Source: Candidatus Hydrogenedentota bacterium
GTDB taxonomy: Bacteria > Hydrogenedentota > Hydrogenedentia > Hydrogenedentales > SLHB01
DNA: 64,000 nucleotides
Assembly: GCA_013359265.1 (NCBI GenBank)
Contig: JABWCD010000008.1
Location: 1-64,000, forward strand
Reading direction: 5' to 3'
Shown: positions 27,366 through 36,753 of the stretch, piece after piece
Layout of the letters: each line of letters starts with the position of its first letter
Numbering within the stretch: position 1 is the stretch's first letter
The notes under the pieces: model-generated
Databases searched by the model: none
What the model saw: the letters and a program-made list of their open reading frames with translations, nothing else
What the model was told of the DNA's origin: nothing
Translations under genes and position numbers: made by a program

Positions 27366-28448
27366 TTAACGTGCCGTCACCACAGCCGGCTCTACCGACG
27401 ATATCGGACGACGAGTCGCAAGCTTGGGCGCCGTATCCAGCGCGCAGAACCAGCTTGCCGCCAGCAACGCAGCGCCGACGGCAACGTGCAACGATGTAAC
27501 GAGCGGCCCCCGCGCGGTAAGGATCGTCAGCACGCCCAACGTGATTTGGGCGATGACCAGAAGTCCAACGGCGGCCGCGGCTACGGCAGCGCGTGGATGG
27601 GCAGATCGGCGGACCCACGCGTCGCGCAGGTACACCAGGTACACCGCGACAACGACGATCGCCCACAGGCGATGCGTGGCGTGAACGGCAACCTGCGCGA
27701 CAGTCGCATCGGGCAGGAAGGTATTCGCCGTGAACGTTTGTTCAAGGCGCCACTCATTGATCCGCGACAGCATCGCCTCGTTAAACAAAGGAAGCCATTG
27801 ACCGCCCATGGTGGGAAAGTCGGGTATCGCCAGACCGGATTCTGTGTGGCGCACGATAGCGCCGATCACGAGTTGAATCCACACGACGGCGGTCAAACCG
27901 AAAGCCCATCGAGCCGTGTGTAATCCGGCGGGTTCGAAGTCCGATTGGAGTCGATGTGCGCACGATGCCGGGAACGCGCGCGCGAGAAACACCGCCAGCA
28001 GGAGAAACGTCTGCGCCAAGACCCCGTGGGCGACGGACAGGTACGCGGGAAGCAGGAACAGAACGGTGAGCCCACCCAGCACACCTTGCGCGACGACAAT
28101 AGCGAGAGCCGCGGCCGCGGACCATCGTATCGAATTACGCGAATCGTTGAAGGCAACCCAGCAGGAGAGGAAGAGCGTAGCAATTCCAACGACGGATGCG
28201 ACGAGCCGATGGGTGTGTTCGTAAAAAACGTTTGCGCGCCATTCGGACGGCGGGAACGCAAACATGTTGTAACCATACGTCGTGGGCCAATCAGGCACGG
28301 AGAGACCGGCCTCGTGGCTCTTGACCAGCGCACCCATAAAGATGAGGACCAGCGTCAGTGCGCACACTACGCGCGAGGCAAGGCGCGAAACAGCAAGACC
28401 GTGTCCCGGGTGGGGAATCGAAATGCTATCGATGGAAGCAATCGCCAT
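27366..28448 (-). CDS. ctaA: Heme A synthase (CtaA/Cox15 family)
   Basis: This 360-aa integral membrane protein has about eight helices. CtaA oxidises heme O to heme A for aa3-type oxidases. Conserved blocks are visible: GALVKSHEAGLSVPDWPTTY in the first half and its counterpart GAIVRHTESGLAIPDFPTMG in the second, each followed by a heme-ligand His helix (EHTHRLVASVVG and HATHRLWAIVVV). Further His ligands are in HGVLAQTFLL and HVAVGAALLAAS. The presence of CtaA implies a heme-a oxygen reductase elsewhere in the genome, although no oxidase gene is in this window. A strong hairpin lies upstream, separating it from the cupredoxin gene. Confidence 0.9.
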   Translation of the reverse strand: MAIASIDSISIPHPGHGLAVSRLASRVVCALTLVLIFMGALVKSHEAGLSVPDWPTTYGYNMFAFPPSEWRANVFYEHTHRLVASVVGIATLFLSCWVAFNDSRNSIRWSAAAALAIVVAQGVLGGLTVLFLLPAYLSVAHGVLAQTFLLLAVFLARAFPASCAHRLQSDFEPAGLHTARWAFGLTAVVWIQLVIGAIVRHTESGLAIPDFPTMGGQWLPLFNEAMLSRINEWRLEQTFTANTFLPDATVAQVAVHATHRLWAIVVVAVYLVYLRDAWVRRSAHPRAAVAAAAVGLLVIAQITLGVLTILTARGPLVTSLHVAVGAALLAASWFCALDTAPKLATRRPISSVEPAVVTAR

Positions 28449-28484
28449 GTTTGTCTCTCTGTAAACAACTCACCACGCCGGGAG

Positions 28485-28535
28485 AGAGGGCAGGGGCATT
28501 CGATCCAGCACGTGTCACGAATGTCCCTGCCCTCT
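28485..28535. terminator. Long stem-loop between cupredoxin and ctaA genes
   Basis: AGAGGGCAGGGGCATTCG (28485-28502) pairs with CGAATGTCCCTGCCCTCT (28518-28535) over 18 bp with one G-T wobble and a 15-nt loop. It lies just after the cupredoxin stop on the minus strand and before ctaA. No U tract follows on either strand. Termination or transcript stabilisation are both plausible. Confidence 0.5.
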
Positions 28536-28553
28536 GATGGGTGGTGTGAGAGG

Positions 28554-29267
28554 TCATTTCTTGGAGAAGGAGAAATCGACTTTGGCCGGTTCGCCGTCCT
28601 TCACGGCTACAGTCGCGGTCTTCACGCCGAGCCGTTCATGCCAGGCGGATATCTCGTATTCACCCGCGTCAAGACCGTCAATGGAGAATACACCGTCCTC
28701 TTTGGTGATCGAGTAGTAGGGATTGTCTGTAACAAAACACCACGCCTGCATCCACGGATGGATATCGCATTTGAACGCAAACGGTTCTTCGATTTTGTCG
28801 AACTTCGTTTCCATTTCGGTCATGTTCGCGGGCATTGCCCTATTCAGCGCCGTGTTTGTCTTTGGCAAACTGTGGACGTTATGGAGGATTCCGTCGGGAT
28901 TGAGGACCATCAAGGGCTGGCCAACCCTTATAGCGAAGACGTGCGGCGCATACCGGCAACCCTCCTGGGTCAAAACGACCGGCTCGGCCGGGGCCGGATG
29001 TTCCTTGGCGGGCGCACCCTTGGTCACGCGCACCAGGATGTTCGCCATTGTTTGGCCAGGACCGAGGACCAGCACCTCGTTGGGTAGCGGTTTGTCCTTG
29101 TGCTTCGAGTGGCACACGGGGTCAGCGCTGGTGTCAAGCGGTTTTAACGCGGGCGGTTGTCCCTCGAATTTCACCGTTCCGGTGACGCTGCCCGCCCATG
29201 CCTGCGTGCCGAAAGCGACCAGCGCCGCGGCGCACACTACGCCGGTCCGGCTCCACATCATTCGCAT
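28554..29267 (-). CDS. Exported cupredoxin-like copper protein
   Basis: This protein is about 237 aa from ATG 29267, preceded by AAAGGAGGAGG. A signal peptide ends near AWA. The core has VRVGQPLMVLNPDGILHNVH and FKCDIHPWMQAWCFV, which supply the His, Cys-x2-His-x2-Met ligand set of a type 1 copper site. The C-terminal part (GVFSIDGLDAGEYEISAWHE) is a carboxypeptidase-regulatory-like beta domain. The fusion resembles plastocyanin-like/methylamine-utilisation-type proteins. A periplasmic electron carrier for the neighbouring cytochromes or molybdoenzymes is a reasonable inference, supported by operator B at 29360-29375. Confidence 0.8.
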   Translation of the reverse strand: MRMMWSRTGVVCAAALVAFGTQAWAGSVTGTVKFEGQPPALKPLDTSADPVCHSKHKDKPLPNEVLVLGPGQTMANILVRVTKGAPAKEHPAPAEPVVLTQEGCRYAPHVFAIRVGQPLMVLNPDGILHNVHSLPKTNTALNRAMPANMTEMETKFDKIEEPFAFKCDIHPWMQAWCFVTDNPYYSITKEDGVFSIDGLDAGEYEISAWHERLGVKTATVAVKDGEPAKVDFSFSKK

Positions 29268-29359
29268 ACTGCCTCCTCCTTTCGGCCGGTTTCCATGCAA
29301 GTGGAATCTGGCCGCTTACGCTGCCCAGTCCCGTCAATTGCGCCCGCGCAATCTAATAG

Positions 29360-29408
29360 TGGACATTTTTCTCCATTGTTGATAGCATGAACCCACGGGC
29401 ATAGTCAA
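29360..29408 (-). promoter_or_regulatory. Promoter and operator site B for the cupredoxin gene
   Basis: On the minus strand, TTGACT (29408-29403) and TATCAA (29384-29379) are 18 bp apart. The imperfect palindrome TGGAGAAAAATGTCCA (29375-29360) follows three bases later. The geometry is the same as at the NXR-like promoter. One half-site departs from the consensus by one base. Confidence 0.55.
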
Positions 29409-29445
29409 GCCCAAAAGGTTGTTGTCGACAAGGGGGTGCAACGAA

Positions 29446-32373
29446 ATGCGATCGACTCTGCTTGTTTTGTCGCTTACGCTGGGCGTAGGCAGCGCCATCG
29501 TGGCCGCGCAAGACGCCGCGTCCGCTCATTCGGTCGAGTACGCGCTTCAGTCGTTTCGGCTTGCAGACCCGAACCTGCACATCGAAGTGGCCGCAGCCGA
29601 GCCGGATGTGGTCGATCCCGTGTGCGTTACATGGGACGAAGACGGCCGCATGTTTGCCGTCGAGATGCGCGATTATCCAAGCGGTGCAGGCGGCGGCACG
29701 ATACGGCTTCTCGTCGATTCGGACAGCGATGGCTACTACGAAACGTCGACCGTGTTTGCGGACGGGCTTTCCTTTCCATCATCCGCTGTCCCGTGGAATG
29801 GCGGAATAATTGTGGCTGCGGCCCCGGACTTGATTTTTCTCAAGGACGGAAACGGCGACGGTGTAGCGGACGAGCGGCGGACACTCTTCACCGGATTTGG
29901 GCAAGGACTGCCCCACGATCAGGTCAACAGCCTCTATTGGGGCAGCGACCTTTGGATATACGGTTCCAATGGTGGATCCGATGGTACGGTTTCCGCGTTG
30001 GGTAGCGCTACCCCGGTATCTCTAACACACCGCGACTTTCGCCTGCGACCCGATATAGGTGTCATCGAGGCGGTTCCGGGTTTCAGCCAATCTGGCGCCT
30101 GCGATACGGAGTTTGGCGATCGATTGCTCTCACTTCCAACGTCACCGTTCCGCCAAACCGTTCTGGGGCAACCTACGCCAGGGCTGGTGGAAGATGTGTC
30201 GATTCTCGAATGGTTCGAATTCGGCCGTATCTGGCCTATCAGCATTCCACAAAAAAGATTCGGCCCAAGCGCGGATGGGTACTTTTTGGCTGCGCGCGGC
30301 CTTTCGTGTTATGTGGGGGATGTCACGCCCAAATATAAGAACAACGCGTTCGTTTGTGAACCGCTCGGAAATCTTGTTCACCGCAGGGTGCTTACCCAGC
30401 GCGGCTCCGTGCTCGCCGCAAAAAGAGGCGAATCCGGGTTCGAGTTTCTTGCATCGAGCGACGAGAGGTTCCGCCCCGTAAACGTCGCGACGGGCCCAGA
30501 TGGCGCACTCTACATCGTCGATTTTTGTCGCCAGTACGTTGAGCACTCCTCTCTCGCGCCCGAGAACGAACGCGAGTCTATTGCATGGCGATCAGGCGAT
30601 ACGATGGGACGGATCTGGCGTGTCCGGCCAAAAGCGTGGAATAGGTCTTCTCATAAACCGCCAACCCTGTCTGGCGCTTCAAGCGAGGAATTGGCAAATT
30701 CGCTACGTAGCACAAATGGCTGGGTTCGTCGTCAGGCCCAACGTCTTCTTGTTGAACGAAAAGCCGTGGAGGCTTTACCCACGCTCGAGGCAATGGCGGC
30801 AGAATCCGACTTGGCGGAGTCCAAGGCAGCTGCTTTGTTTACCATGGGAGCCTTGGGCAATGCGTCTAAGCAAGCCATCGAGACGGCTCTAGCGGATAAA
30901 GACCCCGGCGTCAGATCAGTGGCGGTGGTAGTCGCCCAATCCAAGTTCTCAACGCTGCCAGAACTTGTCAATATCGTCCAGTCGCTCACGCAGGATTCCG
31001 ATTTGCGGGTACGCCGCGCCGTCGCGATTGCGGCAGTATCAATGCCTGCGGAATCGCGGGTGGCCACCTGCAAAACACTCGCTATACAAGCAGAAAGCGA
31101 CCAATGGCTCACAATGGCCATAATGGAGAGCGCGGGTCCGGACGCGTGGCCACTACTCGAGTCGGTATTCGCTGCGCGCAGCTCAGACCTTGACTGGTGG
31201 GTTGCTCGGAGGGCCGAGTTCGTAAGCGGACTTGCGGAAAAAGTCGGCGCCTCCGGTAAACAGGATGAGGTAGGAGCTTTCCTCGCCCTCTTGGCGGCGC
31301 AACGTCCAGTCACGGGTGGCCCAGATGTCATTTTCCTTTCGGGACTTAGTCGCGGCCTTCAACGTAGCGGCACCTCACTCCGGCAGGTGCTCTCGAGTCC
31401 TCCTGCCACGCTAGACGCCGCTGCAACGCTAGCGCTAGGCCGCGCGTTTGAAACAGCCGACGCACTAGCGCACCACAATCGAGCTGGCTTACCGCTTCGC
31501 CAAGCAGCCGTCAGGTTGCTCGTAGAACGGCCGGACGGCAGTGGTATGGAGACGCTTCTTGCGTTGCTAAAGCCCGATGAACGGCCCGAAATCGTTAACG
31601 CAGTCGTTTCCACACTAGGGCAAGGCGGTGGAGCCGATACAAATGTGGCCTTGTTGGCGCGTTGGTCCGGTTTATCAAAGGACGTGCGTGGGCAACTTGT
31701 TGAACAGTTCGCGTCGGCCCCCGCTCAGACCGCAACTCTCTTGGACGCAATCGATCAAGGTACCGTTCTTAAACATGAAATCGCGTTGAAAGTCCGCAAG
31801 ACGTTGTTAGACTCCACAGATCCTGCGATTCACGACAGAGCACTGGCGTTGTACCCCGAATTCTCATCGGCTGCGAAAGCGGATCTCTACGCGCAGTATT
31901 CGCAAGCGATTCATCTTCCCGCCGATGCCGCCCGCGGGGCGAAAGTATTTTCCATTAATTGCTTTCCCTGCCATCAGATGCATGGCATCGGAAACACTGT
32001 TGGTCCAGAGTTGTCGATCGCGAGCGGAAAGGCTAAGGAGGAACTCATGCGATCGATTCTCGATCCGAGCGCCGAGGTCTTGCCTGAATTTATCAGCTAT
32101 ACAATCGCGACAAAGAATTTTGAAGACTATGCCGGATTGCTGGCCAAGGAAGATGCGTCGAGCGTTACGCTTCGCGCGGCTGGCGGAATGGAACAAACGG
32201 TACAGCGTTCGGACATCGAAACCATCGCACCAGGGAGCGGGTCGCTAATGCCCGAGGGTCTGGAAGCGGCCTTTGATATTCAAGGATTAGCGGACTTGAT
32301 CGAGTTTATCCGGAACCCGGCGATGGACGCTTTGAAGCAGGCCGTATCGGAGGTCTCCGCGCCACCATTGTGA
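29446..32373 (+). CDS. PVC-type propeller/HEAT-repeat protein with C-terminal cytochrome c
   Basis: This 975-aa exported protein starts at ATG 29446; an upstream in-frame ATG has no signal peptide advantage. A signal peptide is followed by a beta-propeller of the membrane-bound-dehydrogenase type (WDEDGRMFAVEMRDYPSG, DSDSDGYYE, DGNGDGVADE, ATGPDGALYIVDF). HEAT-like helical repeats run over about residues 420-720. A C-terminal cytochrome c domain has NCFPCHQMHG (Cys839, Cys842, His843). This architecture is common in Planctomycetota and Verrucomicrobiota and is thought to oxidise sugars or alcohols, but the substrate is unproven. It is transcribed divergently from the cupredoxin gene. Confidence 0.85.
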   Translation: MRSTLLVLSLTLGVGSAIVAAQDAASAHSVEYALQSFRLADPNLHIEVAAAEPDVVDPVCVTWDEDGRMFAVEMRDYPSGAGGGTIRLLVDSDSDGYYETSTVFADGLSFPSSAVPWNGGIIVAAAPDLIFLKDGNGDGVADERRTLFTGFGQGLPHDQVNSLYWGSDLWIYGSNGGSDGTVSALGSATPVSLTHRDFRLRPDIGVIEAVPGFSQSGACDTEFGDRLLSLPTSPFRQTVLGQPTPGLVEDVSILEWFEFGRIWPISIPQKRFGPSADGYFLAARGLSCYVGDVTPKYKNNAFVCEPLGNLVHRRVLTQRGSVLAAKRGESGFEFLASSDERFRPVNVATGPDGALYIVDFCRQYVEHSSLAPENERESIAWRSGDTMGRIWRVRPKAWNRSSHKPPTLSGASSEELANSLRSTNGWVRRQAQRLLVERKAVEALPTLEAMAAESDLAESKAAALFTMGALGNASKQAIETALADKDPGVRSVAVVVAQSKFSTLPELVNIVQSLTQDSDLRVRRAVAIAAVSMPAESRVATCKTLAIQAESDQWLTMAIMESAGPDAWPLLESVFAARSSDLDWWVARRAEFVSGLAEKVGASGKQDEVGAFLALLAAQRPVTGGPDVIFLSGLSRGLQRSGTSLRQVLSSPPATLDAAATLALGRAFETADALAHHNRAGLPLRQAAVRLLVERPDGSGMETLLALLKPDERPEIVNAVVSTLGQGGGADTNVALLARWSGLSKDVRGQLVEQFASAPAQTATLLDAIDQGTVLKHEIALKVRKTLLDSTDPAIHDRALALYPEFSSAAKADLYAQYSQAIHLPADAARGAKVFSINCFPCHQMHGIGNTVGPELSIASGKAKEELMRSILDPSAEVLPEFISYTIATKNFEDYAGLLAKEDASSVTLRAAGGMEQTVQRSDIETIAPGSGSLMPEGLEAAFDIQGLADLIEFIRNPAMDALKQAVSEVSAPPL

Positions 32374-32488
32374 CTCACGCTCATATCATCGCCATAAGAC
32401 AATATGCCTGTTGCGTAACCGGCTGACCAAGTCCGTTTCGTGAACCGATTTGGACTGCGACCGCCTAATCAAAAGGGGAGATGTAAGC

Positions 32489-33004
32489 GTGCTTCAGCCG
32501 TACTCGAAAAAATGCGTATACGCTTTTCGCGCATTGGCGTATGTCGCTGCGATTCATTCGGTCGGTCGCTTCCAGGCTGGAACACTTTGTAAAGAGGCCG
32601 GAGTACCAGAACCGTCTACCAGGAAAGTGCTGCATATGCTTGTCGAAGGCGGATTGCTGTTTGCTCACCGTGGCCCTGGCGGTGGTTACTCGCTTGCCCG
32701 GCCGCCGGAGCGAATTACGCTTTGGGAAATCGTAACTCTGGTTGATGTCGGCCACCATAATAGACGGTGCGTAATGGGATTTGGCAATTGCGGATCGACG
32801 GTGCGATGCCCGATTCACGAAGCTACCGCGCGTTGCGCGAATTCGCTCTCCGACCAACTTGGTGAAGTGACACTGGCGGAACTCACGAGCTCTGTCGCCC
32901 TGCGCGAGCGAACATTAGTCCGCCCCGTTTCAATAGTCGAAATGCAACGAACCAAAGAGCGGACACGAACAGAGAAAGGAAGGGACAAGACTAATGGGAA
33001 TTAA
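32489..33004 (+). CDS. Rrf2-family transcriptional regulator 1
   Basis: This 171-aa regulator starts at GTG 32489 (VLQPYSKKCVYAFRALAYVA) after GGGGAG. The winged helix includes TLCKEAGVPEPSTRKVLHML and the wing AHRGPGGGYSLARP. Cys94, Cys101 and Cys107 form the cluster-ligand pattern of Rrf2 sensors such as IscR and NsrR. The gene overlaps the beta-helix lipoprotein gene by 11 bp, so it leads that operon and probably controls it. An inverted repeat AGTCC-N17-GGACT at 32430-32456 lies upstream; it does not match the 16-bp operator seen elsewhere. Confidence 0.88.
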   Translation: MLQPYSKKCVYAFRALAYVAAIHSVGRFQAGTLCKEAGVPEPSTRKVLHMLVEGGLLFAHRGPGGGYSLARPPERITLWEIVTLVDVGHHNRRCVMGFGNCGSTVRCPIHEATARCANSLSDQLGEVTLAELTSSVALRERTLVRPVSIVEMQRTKERTRTEKGRDKTNGN

Positions 33005-34367
33005 TGGGTGGAGCGCACTGGTACTCGCTTTGTGCCTGCTGCAAGGTTGTGGTCCAGGTACAGAACCTTCAATGCCACAATCTGCCGCTCCTGCAGCACC
33101 CGTCGCGCAGCCCCCTGTTGAGCCTGTCGAAGCTCCGCTTGCTGAGACCCCGCAGACTACCCCTGCACCACCTTCGCCCAACGAAATATCAATTCTACCT
33201 GGGGCCGATGCGCAGACAGCCATTCAGGAAGCGCTCATCTTGGCGAAGCCAGGTAGCGTCGTCCAGCTGGAAGAAGGTGTCTACGATCTGGAGCTTGGAC
33301 TCTCGCTCGATGTAGAAGGAGTGACGATCCGGGGTCGCGGCATGGACAAGACGGTCTTGGATTTCAAGCAACAGGTGGCGGGCAGCGAGGGGCTTTTCGT
33401 CACGAGCAAAAACGTGGTGCTTGAAGACTTCGCGGTAGTGGACACAAAAGGCAACGGCATCAAATCGCAAGGCTCGGACAACATTGTCATTCGGCGCGTA
33501 CGCGCTGAATGGACTGGCGGCCCGAAAGAAACTAACGGAGCCTACGGCATCTATCCGGTAAGTTCCGCTAATGTGCTCGTCGAAGATTGCGTCGCCATTG
33601 CGGGTTCTGATTCGGGAATCTACGTGGGTCAGTCCAAGAATGTCATCGTACGACGATGCCGCGCCGAATACAATGTCGCCGGTATCGAAATTGAGAATTG
33701 CCACGGCGCGGACGTCTACGAGTGCACCGCAACCAACAATACCGGCGGCATTCTTGTTTTCGACCTGCCCGACCTGCCGCAGCAACGAGGACACGATATT
33801 CGGCTTCTCGACAACAAGGTGTTTGCAAACAACACGCCAAATTTTGCACCCAAAGGCAACATCGTCGCGACGGTACCAACCGGTACGGGCGTCATGGTCA
33901 TGGCGAACTCGAATGTTGAAGTGTTCAACAACGAGATACGGGACCACGACACCGCCAACATGCTGATTGTCAGCTACCAATCGACATTGATCGAGATTAA
34001 GGACCCGAATTATTACCCCTACGCGGAGGCAATTCACATTCACGACAATTCCTTCGGAGCAAGCGGCGCGAAACCTGGCGGCGAACGGGGTGAGCTGATC
34101 GCCGCGCTCGCGGGTTCTCCATTGCCCGACATCGTATGGGACGGTATCGTGAACCCGGCCAAGTTGGTCGATGGAAAGTTGCCACCAGAGGCCGGGCTTT
34201 ACATCCGGAATAATACCGATTCTCAAGGTGAAGTGACATTTGTATCGCTCGGCGGCGCCGCGGTGTTGCCCGATCCAACCGGGGCCGTTGTCAAACGCGA
34301 TCTGTCGGAACACTCAGGAGAACTGCCCGCGTTGAAGCCCATCGAGATTCCGGTCACACAACGATGA
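32994..34367 (+). CDS. Parallel beta-helix lipoprotein, SO_2930-associated family
   Basis: This 457-aa predicted lipoprotein has a signal peptide ending in LLQGC (lipidation Cys near residue 18). A Pro/Ala-rich linker follows. Repeats such as VTIRGRGMDKTVLDF, VLEDFAVVDTKGNGIKSQ, VLVEDCVAIAGSDSGIYVGQ and VIVRRCRAEYNVAGIEIENC build a right-handed parallel beta-helix. Proteins of this kind occur next to SO_2930-family diheme cytochromes, as here, where the cytochrome gene overlaps by 4 bp. The pair's function is not known. A surface or periplasmic location facing the cytochromes is expected. Confidence 0.85.
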   Translation: MGINGWSALVLALCLLQGCGPGTEPSMPQSAAPAAPVAQPPVEPVEAPLAETPQTTPAPPSPNEISILPGADAQTAIQEALILAKPGSVVQLEEGVYDLELGLSLDVEGVTIRGRGMDKTVLDFKQQVAGSEGLFVTSKNVVLEDFAVVDTKGNGIKSQGSDNIVIRRVRAEWTGGPKETNGAYGIYPVSSANVLVEDCVAIAGSDSGIYVGQSKNVIVRRCRAEYNVAGIEIENCHGADVYECTATNNTGGILVFDLPDLPQQRGHDIRLLDNKVFANNTPNFAPKGNIVATVPTGTGVMVMANSNVEVFNNEIRDHDTANMLIVSYQSTLIEIKDPNYYPYAEAIHIHDNSFGASGAKPGGERGELIAALAGSPLPDIVWDGIVNPAKLVDGKLPPEAGLYIRNNTDSQGEVTFVSLGGAAVLPDPTGAVVKRDLSEHSGELPALKPIEIPVTQR

Positions 34368-35440
34368 TGGCGACCGTCGTCTTGCAGTGGTTCGTGCTAC
34401 TGGCCGCCTTCGCCGGTGGAACGTCCGAAGAGTCGCCGTCAACGGTACGTGTGGACTACGAGGCGCCCCCGCTTGAGTGGCTGAGCGGCTATAACCTGTT
34501 TTCTAATCCAGGGATCCAGGAACCTAACACTGGCGTCATTCCCTACGACCTGAGCGCACTACTTTTCAGCGACTACGCCACGAAGCATCGCTTCGTGTGG
34601 ATGCCTGCAGGTACTTCTGCAAATTACCACGAGCGCGAGGTGTTCGACTTTCCTGAAGGCGCAGTCCTCATCAAGTCGTTTGGGTATCCGCGCGATGCGC
34701 GCTTCCCAGACCGTGGCGAGCAGCTTATCGAGACGCGCCTCCTGGTCCTGGCGCGGTCAGATTGGAAAATGTATCCCTACGTTTGGAACGAAGATGGCAC
34801 GGACGCGCGCCTAGCGCTTGCAGGTGCCCGTGTTCCCGTGACGTGGGTGGACTCGGGCGGAACGCCACACTCTTTCCAGTACATCGTGCCAAACGTCAAC
34901 CAGTGCAAACACTGCCACATCGGGAAAGGCTTGCCGGCGCCCGTTGGTCCAAAGGCGCGCTATCTCAACTTTGACTATTCCTACCCGTCTGGACGCGAAA
35001 ACCAACTTGCGCACTGGATAAAGGCAGGTTACTTGTCGGGACTCGACGATCCCATACAGGCGATGAAGTCCCGGCGTTCGGATGATCCGAATGCGGGCAC
35101 GCTCGAAGAACGGGCGCGCACGTATTTGGATATCAATTGCGCACACTGCCACAACCCGACGGGCCCCGCGTTCACATCCGGACTTGATCTGAGTTTCGAT
35201 CAAGCTACACCGATGCGGATTGGCATATTCAAGGCGCCCGTCGCCGCCGGCCGTGCAGCAAGCATTGGCCGCTACGACATCGTTCCCGGCAGGCCAGACG
35301 AGTCAATCCTGCTGTACAGACTGGCGACCACCGACCCAGGCGTGCGTATGCCCACCGTCGGCAGGGGCCTCGTGCATGACGAAGGCGTCGCGCTCATTCG
35401 CGAGTGGATCGAGAGTATGCCGATGGCGCCTGCGCAATGA
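34364..35440 (+). CDS. SO_2930-family diheme c-type cytochrome, first copy
   Basis: This 358-aa exported cytochrome starts at ATG 34364, overlapping the preceding stop (ATGA). A signal peptide is followed by GYNLFSNPGIQEPNTGVIPY, LSALLFSDYATKHRFV and FPEGAVLIKSFGYPRD, the characteristic family opening. Heme motifs are CKHCH (Cys181, Cys184, His185) and CAHCH (Cys259, Cys262, His263). The C-terminal GRPDESILLYRLATTDPGVR block is also typical. The biochemical role is unproven, but two hemes and export fit electron transfer. It belongs to the rrf2, beta-helix, cytochrome, cytochrome operon. Confidence 0.88.
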   Translation: MMATVVLQWFVLLAAFAGGTSEESPSTVRVDYEAPPLEWLSGYNLFSNPGIQEPNTGVIPYDLSALLFSDYATKHRFVWMPAGTSANYHEREVFDFPEGAVLIKSFGYPRDARFPDRGEQLIETRLLVLARSDWKMYPYVWNEDGTDARLALAGARVPVTWVDSGGTPHSFQYIVPNVNQCKHCHIGKGLPAPVGPKARYLNFDYSYPSGRENQLAHWIKAGYLSGLDDPIQAMKSRRSDDPNAGTLEERARTYLDINCAHCHNPTGPAFTSGLDLSFDQATPMRIGIFKAPVAAGRAASIGRYDIVPGRPDESILLYRLATTDPGVRMPTVGRGLVHDEGVALIREWIESMPMAPAQ

Positions 35441-36702
35441 CTGGAGACATGCACCTGCACCAGCACCTTTGGATCTTCCTGCTCGCAGTCACGGTGTCTA
35501 TATTAGGGTGTTCGCCCTCCCAGACGATCGACACCGTCACACCCGAACCGACGCCCGCACCAGTCCGCGAAACATCTTCTCAACCTGTAGCAAGCACGGT
35601 GGCCGCGGACAGCGAGGACTTTCTCTTCGAGTCCGCCGAAAACGAGCCCGCGCCTACCCTGCTGAGTGAATTTGGCGCGTTCCAAGACTTGGCGCGTCAA
35701 GTTCCCGCCGCGGATGTCATTCCGTTCGCCTTAAACGTGGAACACTTCGCGGATTATGCGCGCGTCTCGCGCTTCCTCCGGGTACCGCGAGGGGCCCAGA
35801 TTCGTTACTCCACGGACGGTGTGCTCGAGTTTCCCGTGGGCACCGTGCTACTGCAGACGTTCCGTCTTCCGAGCGCGCAAAGCGATCCAGCAGCGTCAGA
35901 ACAATTGATAGAAACACGGGTCATGCGCAAGCTGCAAAACGGCTGGGACGCCGTCGCCTACCAATGGAGCAAGGACGGTACAGACGCGCGCCGCGCATTG
36001 GCTGGCGGCATAGTTCCGTTATCCGCGGTCGGAGGTGTTTTCGATGGACTATCGCACCGGTACATCATATTGAATGCTAACGATTGCAAGCGGTGCCACG
36101 AAAACCAGGGTGTTATGCTCGCGATCGGCCCCACCATCGCGAACCTGAACCGGGATTTTCAGTACGAGGACGGCAACGCAAATCAAATCGAATATTGGAC
36201 GCGCCGGGGCATCCTTACTGAAGCGCCGGCCTCCCCGAGCGAAGCGCCCCGTCTTGTCCGATGGGACGACCCGAACGATGGAACGGTTGAGCAGCGCGCA
36301 CGTACCTGGCTTCATGTAAACTGCGCACACTGCCACAATCCACTCGGCGCCGGCGGTGTTTCGGGACTCGACTTGCGCCTCACGCAGCAAAACCCGATCC
36401 AGTTAGGGATATATAAGCCGCCAGTTGCCGCAGGACGCGGATCCGAGGGAAACCTGTACAGCATCGAACCCGGACATCCGCAGTCGTCCTTCCTTGTGGG
36501 CCGCCTGACATCGACGGAGCCTGCCGTCATGATGCCTCCGGTGGGCCGCAGGCTACCAAATGCCGAAGCGATTGCGCTCGTCAGCCAATGGATCTCGGAC
36601 ATGCGCTTTAGCGAGACCGAGTCGCAGAACATCATCACCAAGCAACGCGAACTCTTCGAAGTCCTCAAACGCGAAGGCAAGTGGCAACAACAGCCCGGAT
36701 AG
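35437..36702 (+). CDS. SO_2930-family diheme c-type cytochrome lipoprotein, second copy
   Basis: This 421-aa paralog of the preceding gene starts at ATG 35437, overlapping its stop by ATGA. It has a lipobox (VSILGC) instead of a plain signal peptide and a Thr/Pro-rich linker. CKRCH (Cys217, Cys220, His221) and CAHCH (Cys296, Cys299, His300) are the heme sites. Shared blocks with the first copy include EFPVGTVLLQTFRLP, TDARRALAGG, HVNCAHCHNP and GIYKPPVAAGR. The tandem arrangement suggests a duplication followed by a change in location: one soluble, one membrane-tethered. Confidence 0.87.
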   Translation: MTGDMHLHQHLWIFLLAVTVSILGCSPSQTIDTVTPEPTPAPVRETSSQPVASTVAADSEDFLFESAENEPAPTLLSEFGAFQDLARQVPAADVIPFALNVEHFADYARVSRFLRVPRGAQIRYSTDGVLEFPVGTVLLQTFRLPSAQSDPAASEQLIETRVMRKLQNGWDAVAYQWSKDGTDARRALAGGIVPLSAVGGVFDGLSHRYIILNANDCKRCHENQGVMLAIGPTIANLNRDFQYEDGNANQIEYWTRRGILTEAPASPSEAPRLVRWDDPNDGTVEQRARTWLHVNCAHCHNPLGAGGVSGLDLRLTQQNPIQLGIYKPPVAAGRGSEGNLYSIEPGHPQSSFLVGRLTSTEPAVMMPPVGRRLPNAEAIALVSQWISDMRFSETESQNIITKQRELFEVLKREGKWQQQPG

Positions 36703-36706
36703 GCAA

Positions 36707-36753
36707 TTGACTTCCAAGTTGCGGGCATACCACATTATGGATGATAATATCCA
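36707..36753 (+). promoter_or_regulatory. Promoter and operator site C upstream of the MOSC gene
   Basis: TTGACT (36707-36712) is followed after 18 bp by a weak CACATT (36731-36736). One base later comes the perfect-armed palindrome TGGATGATAATATCCA (36738-36753). The site is 107 bp upstream of the MOSC start and also just after the cytochrome operon. Confidence 0.6.

Noticed and set aside
33195-34313. 372-codon minus-strand frame inside the beta-helix gene
   Set aside because: Antisense shadow created by repeat codon usage; the plus strand encodes a lipoprotein with clear beta-helix repeats.
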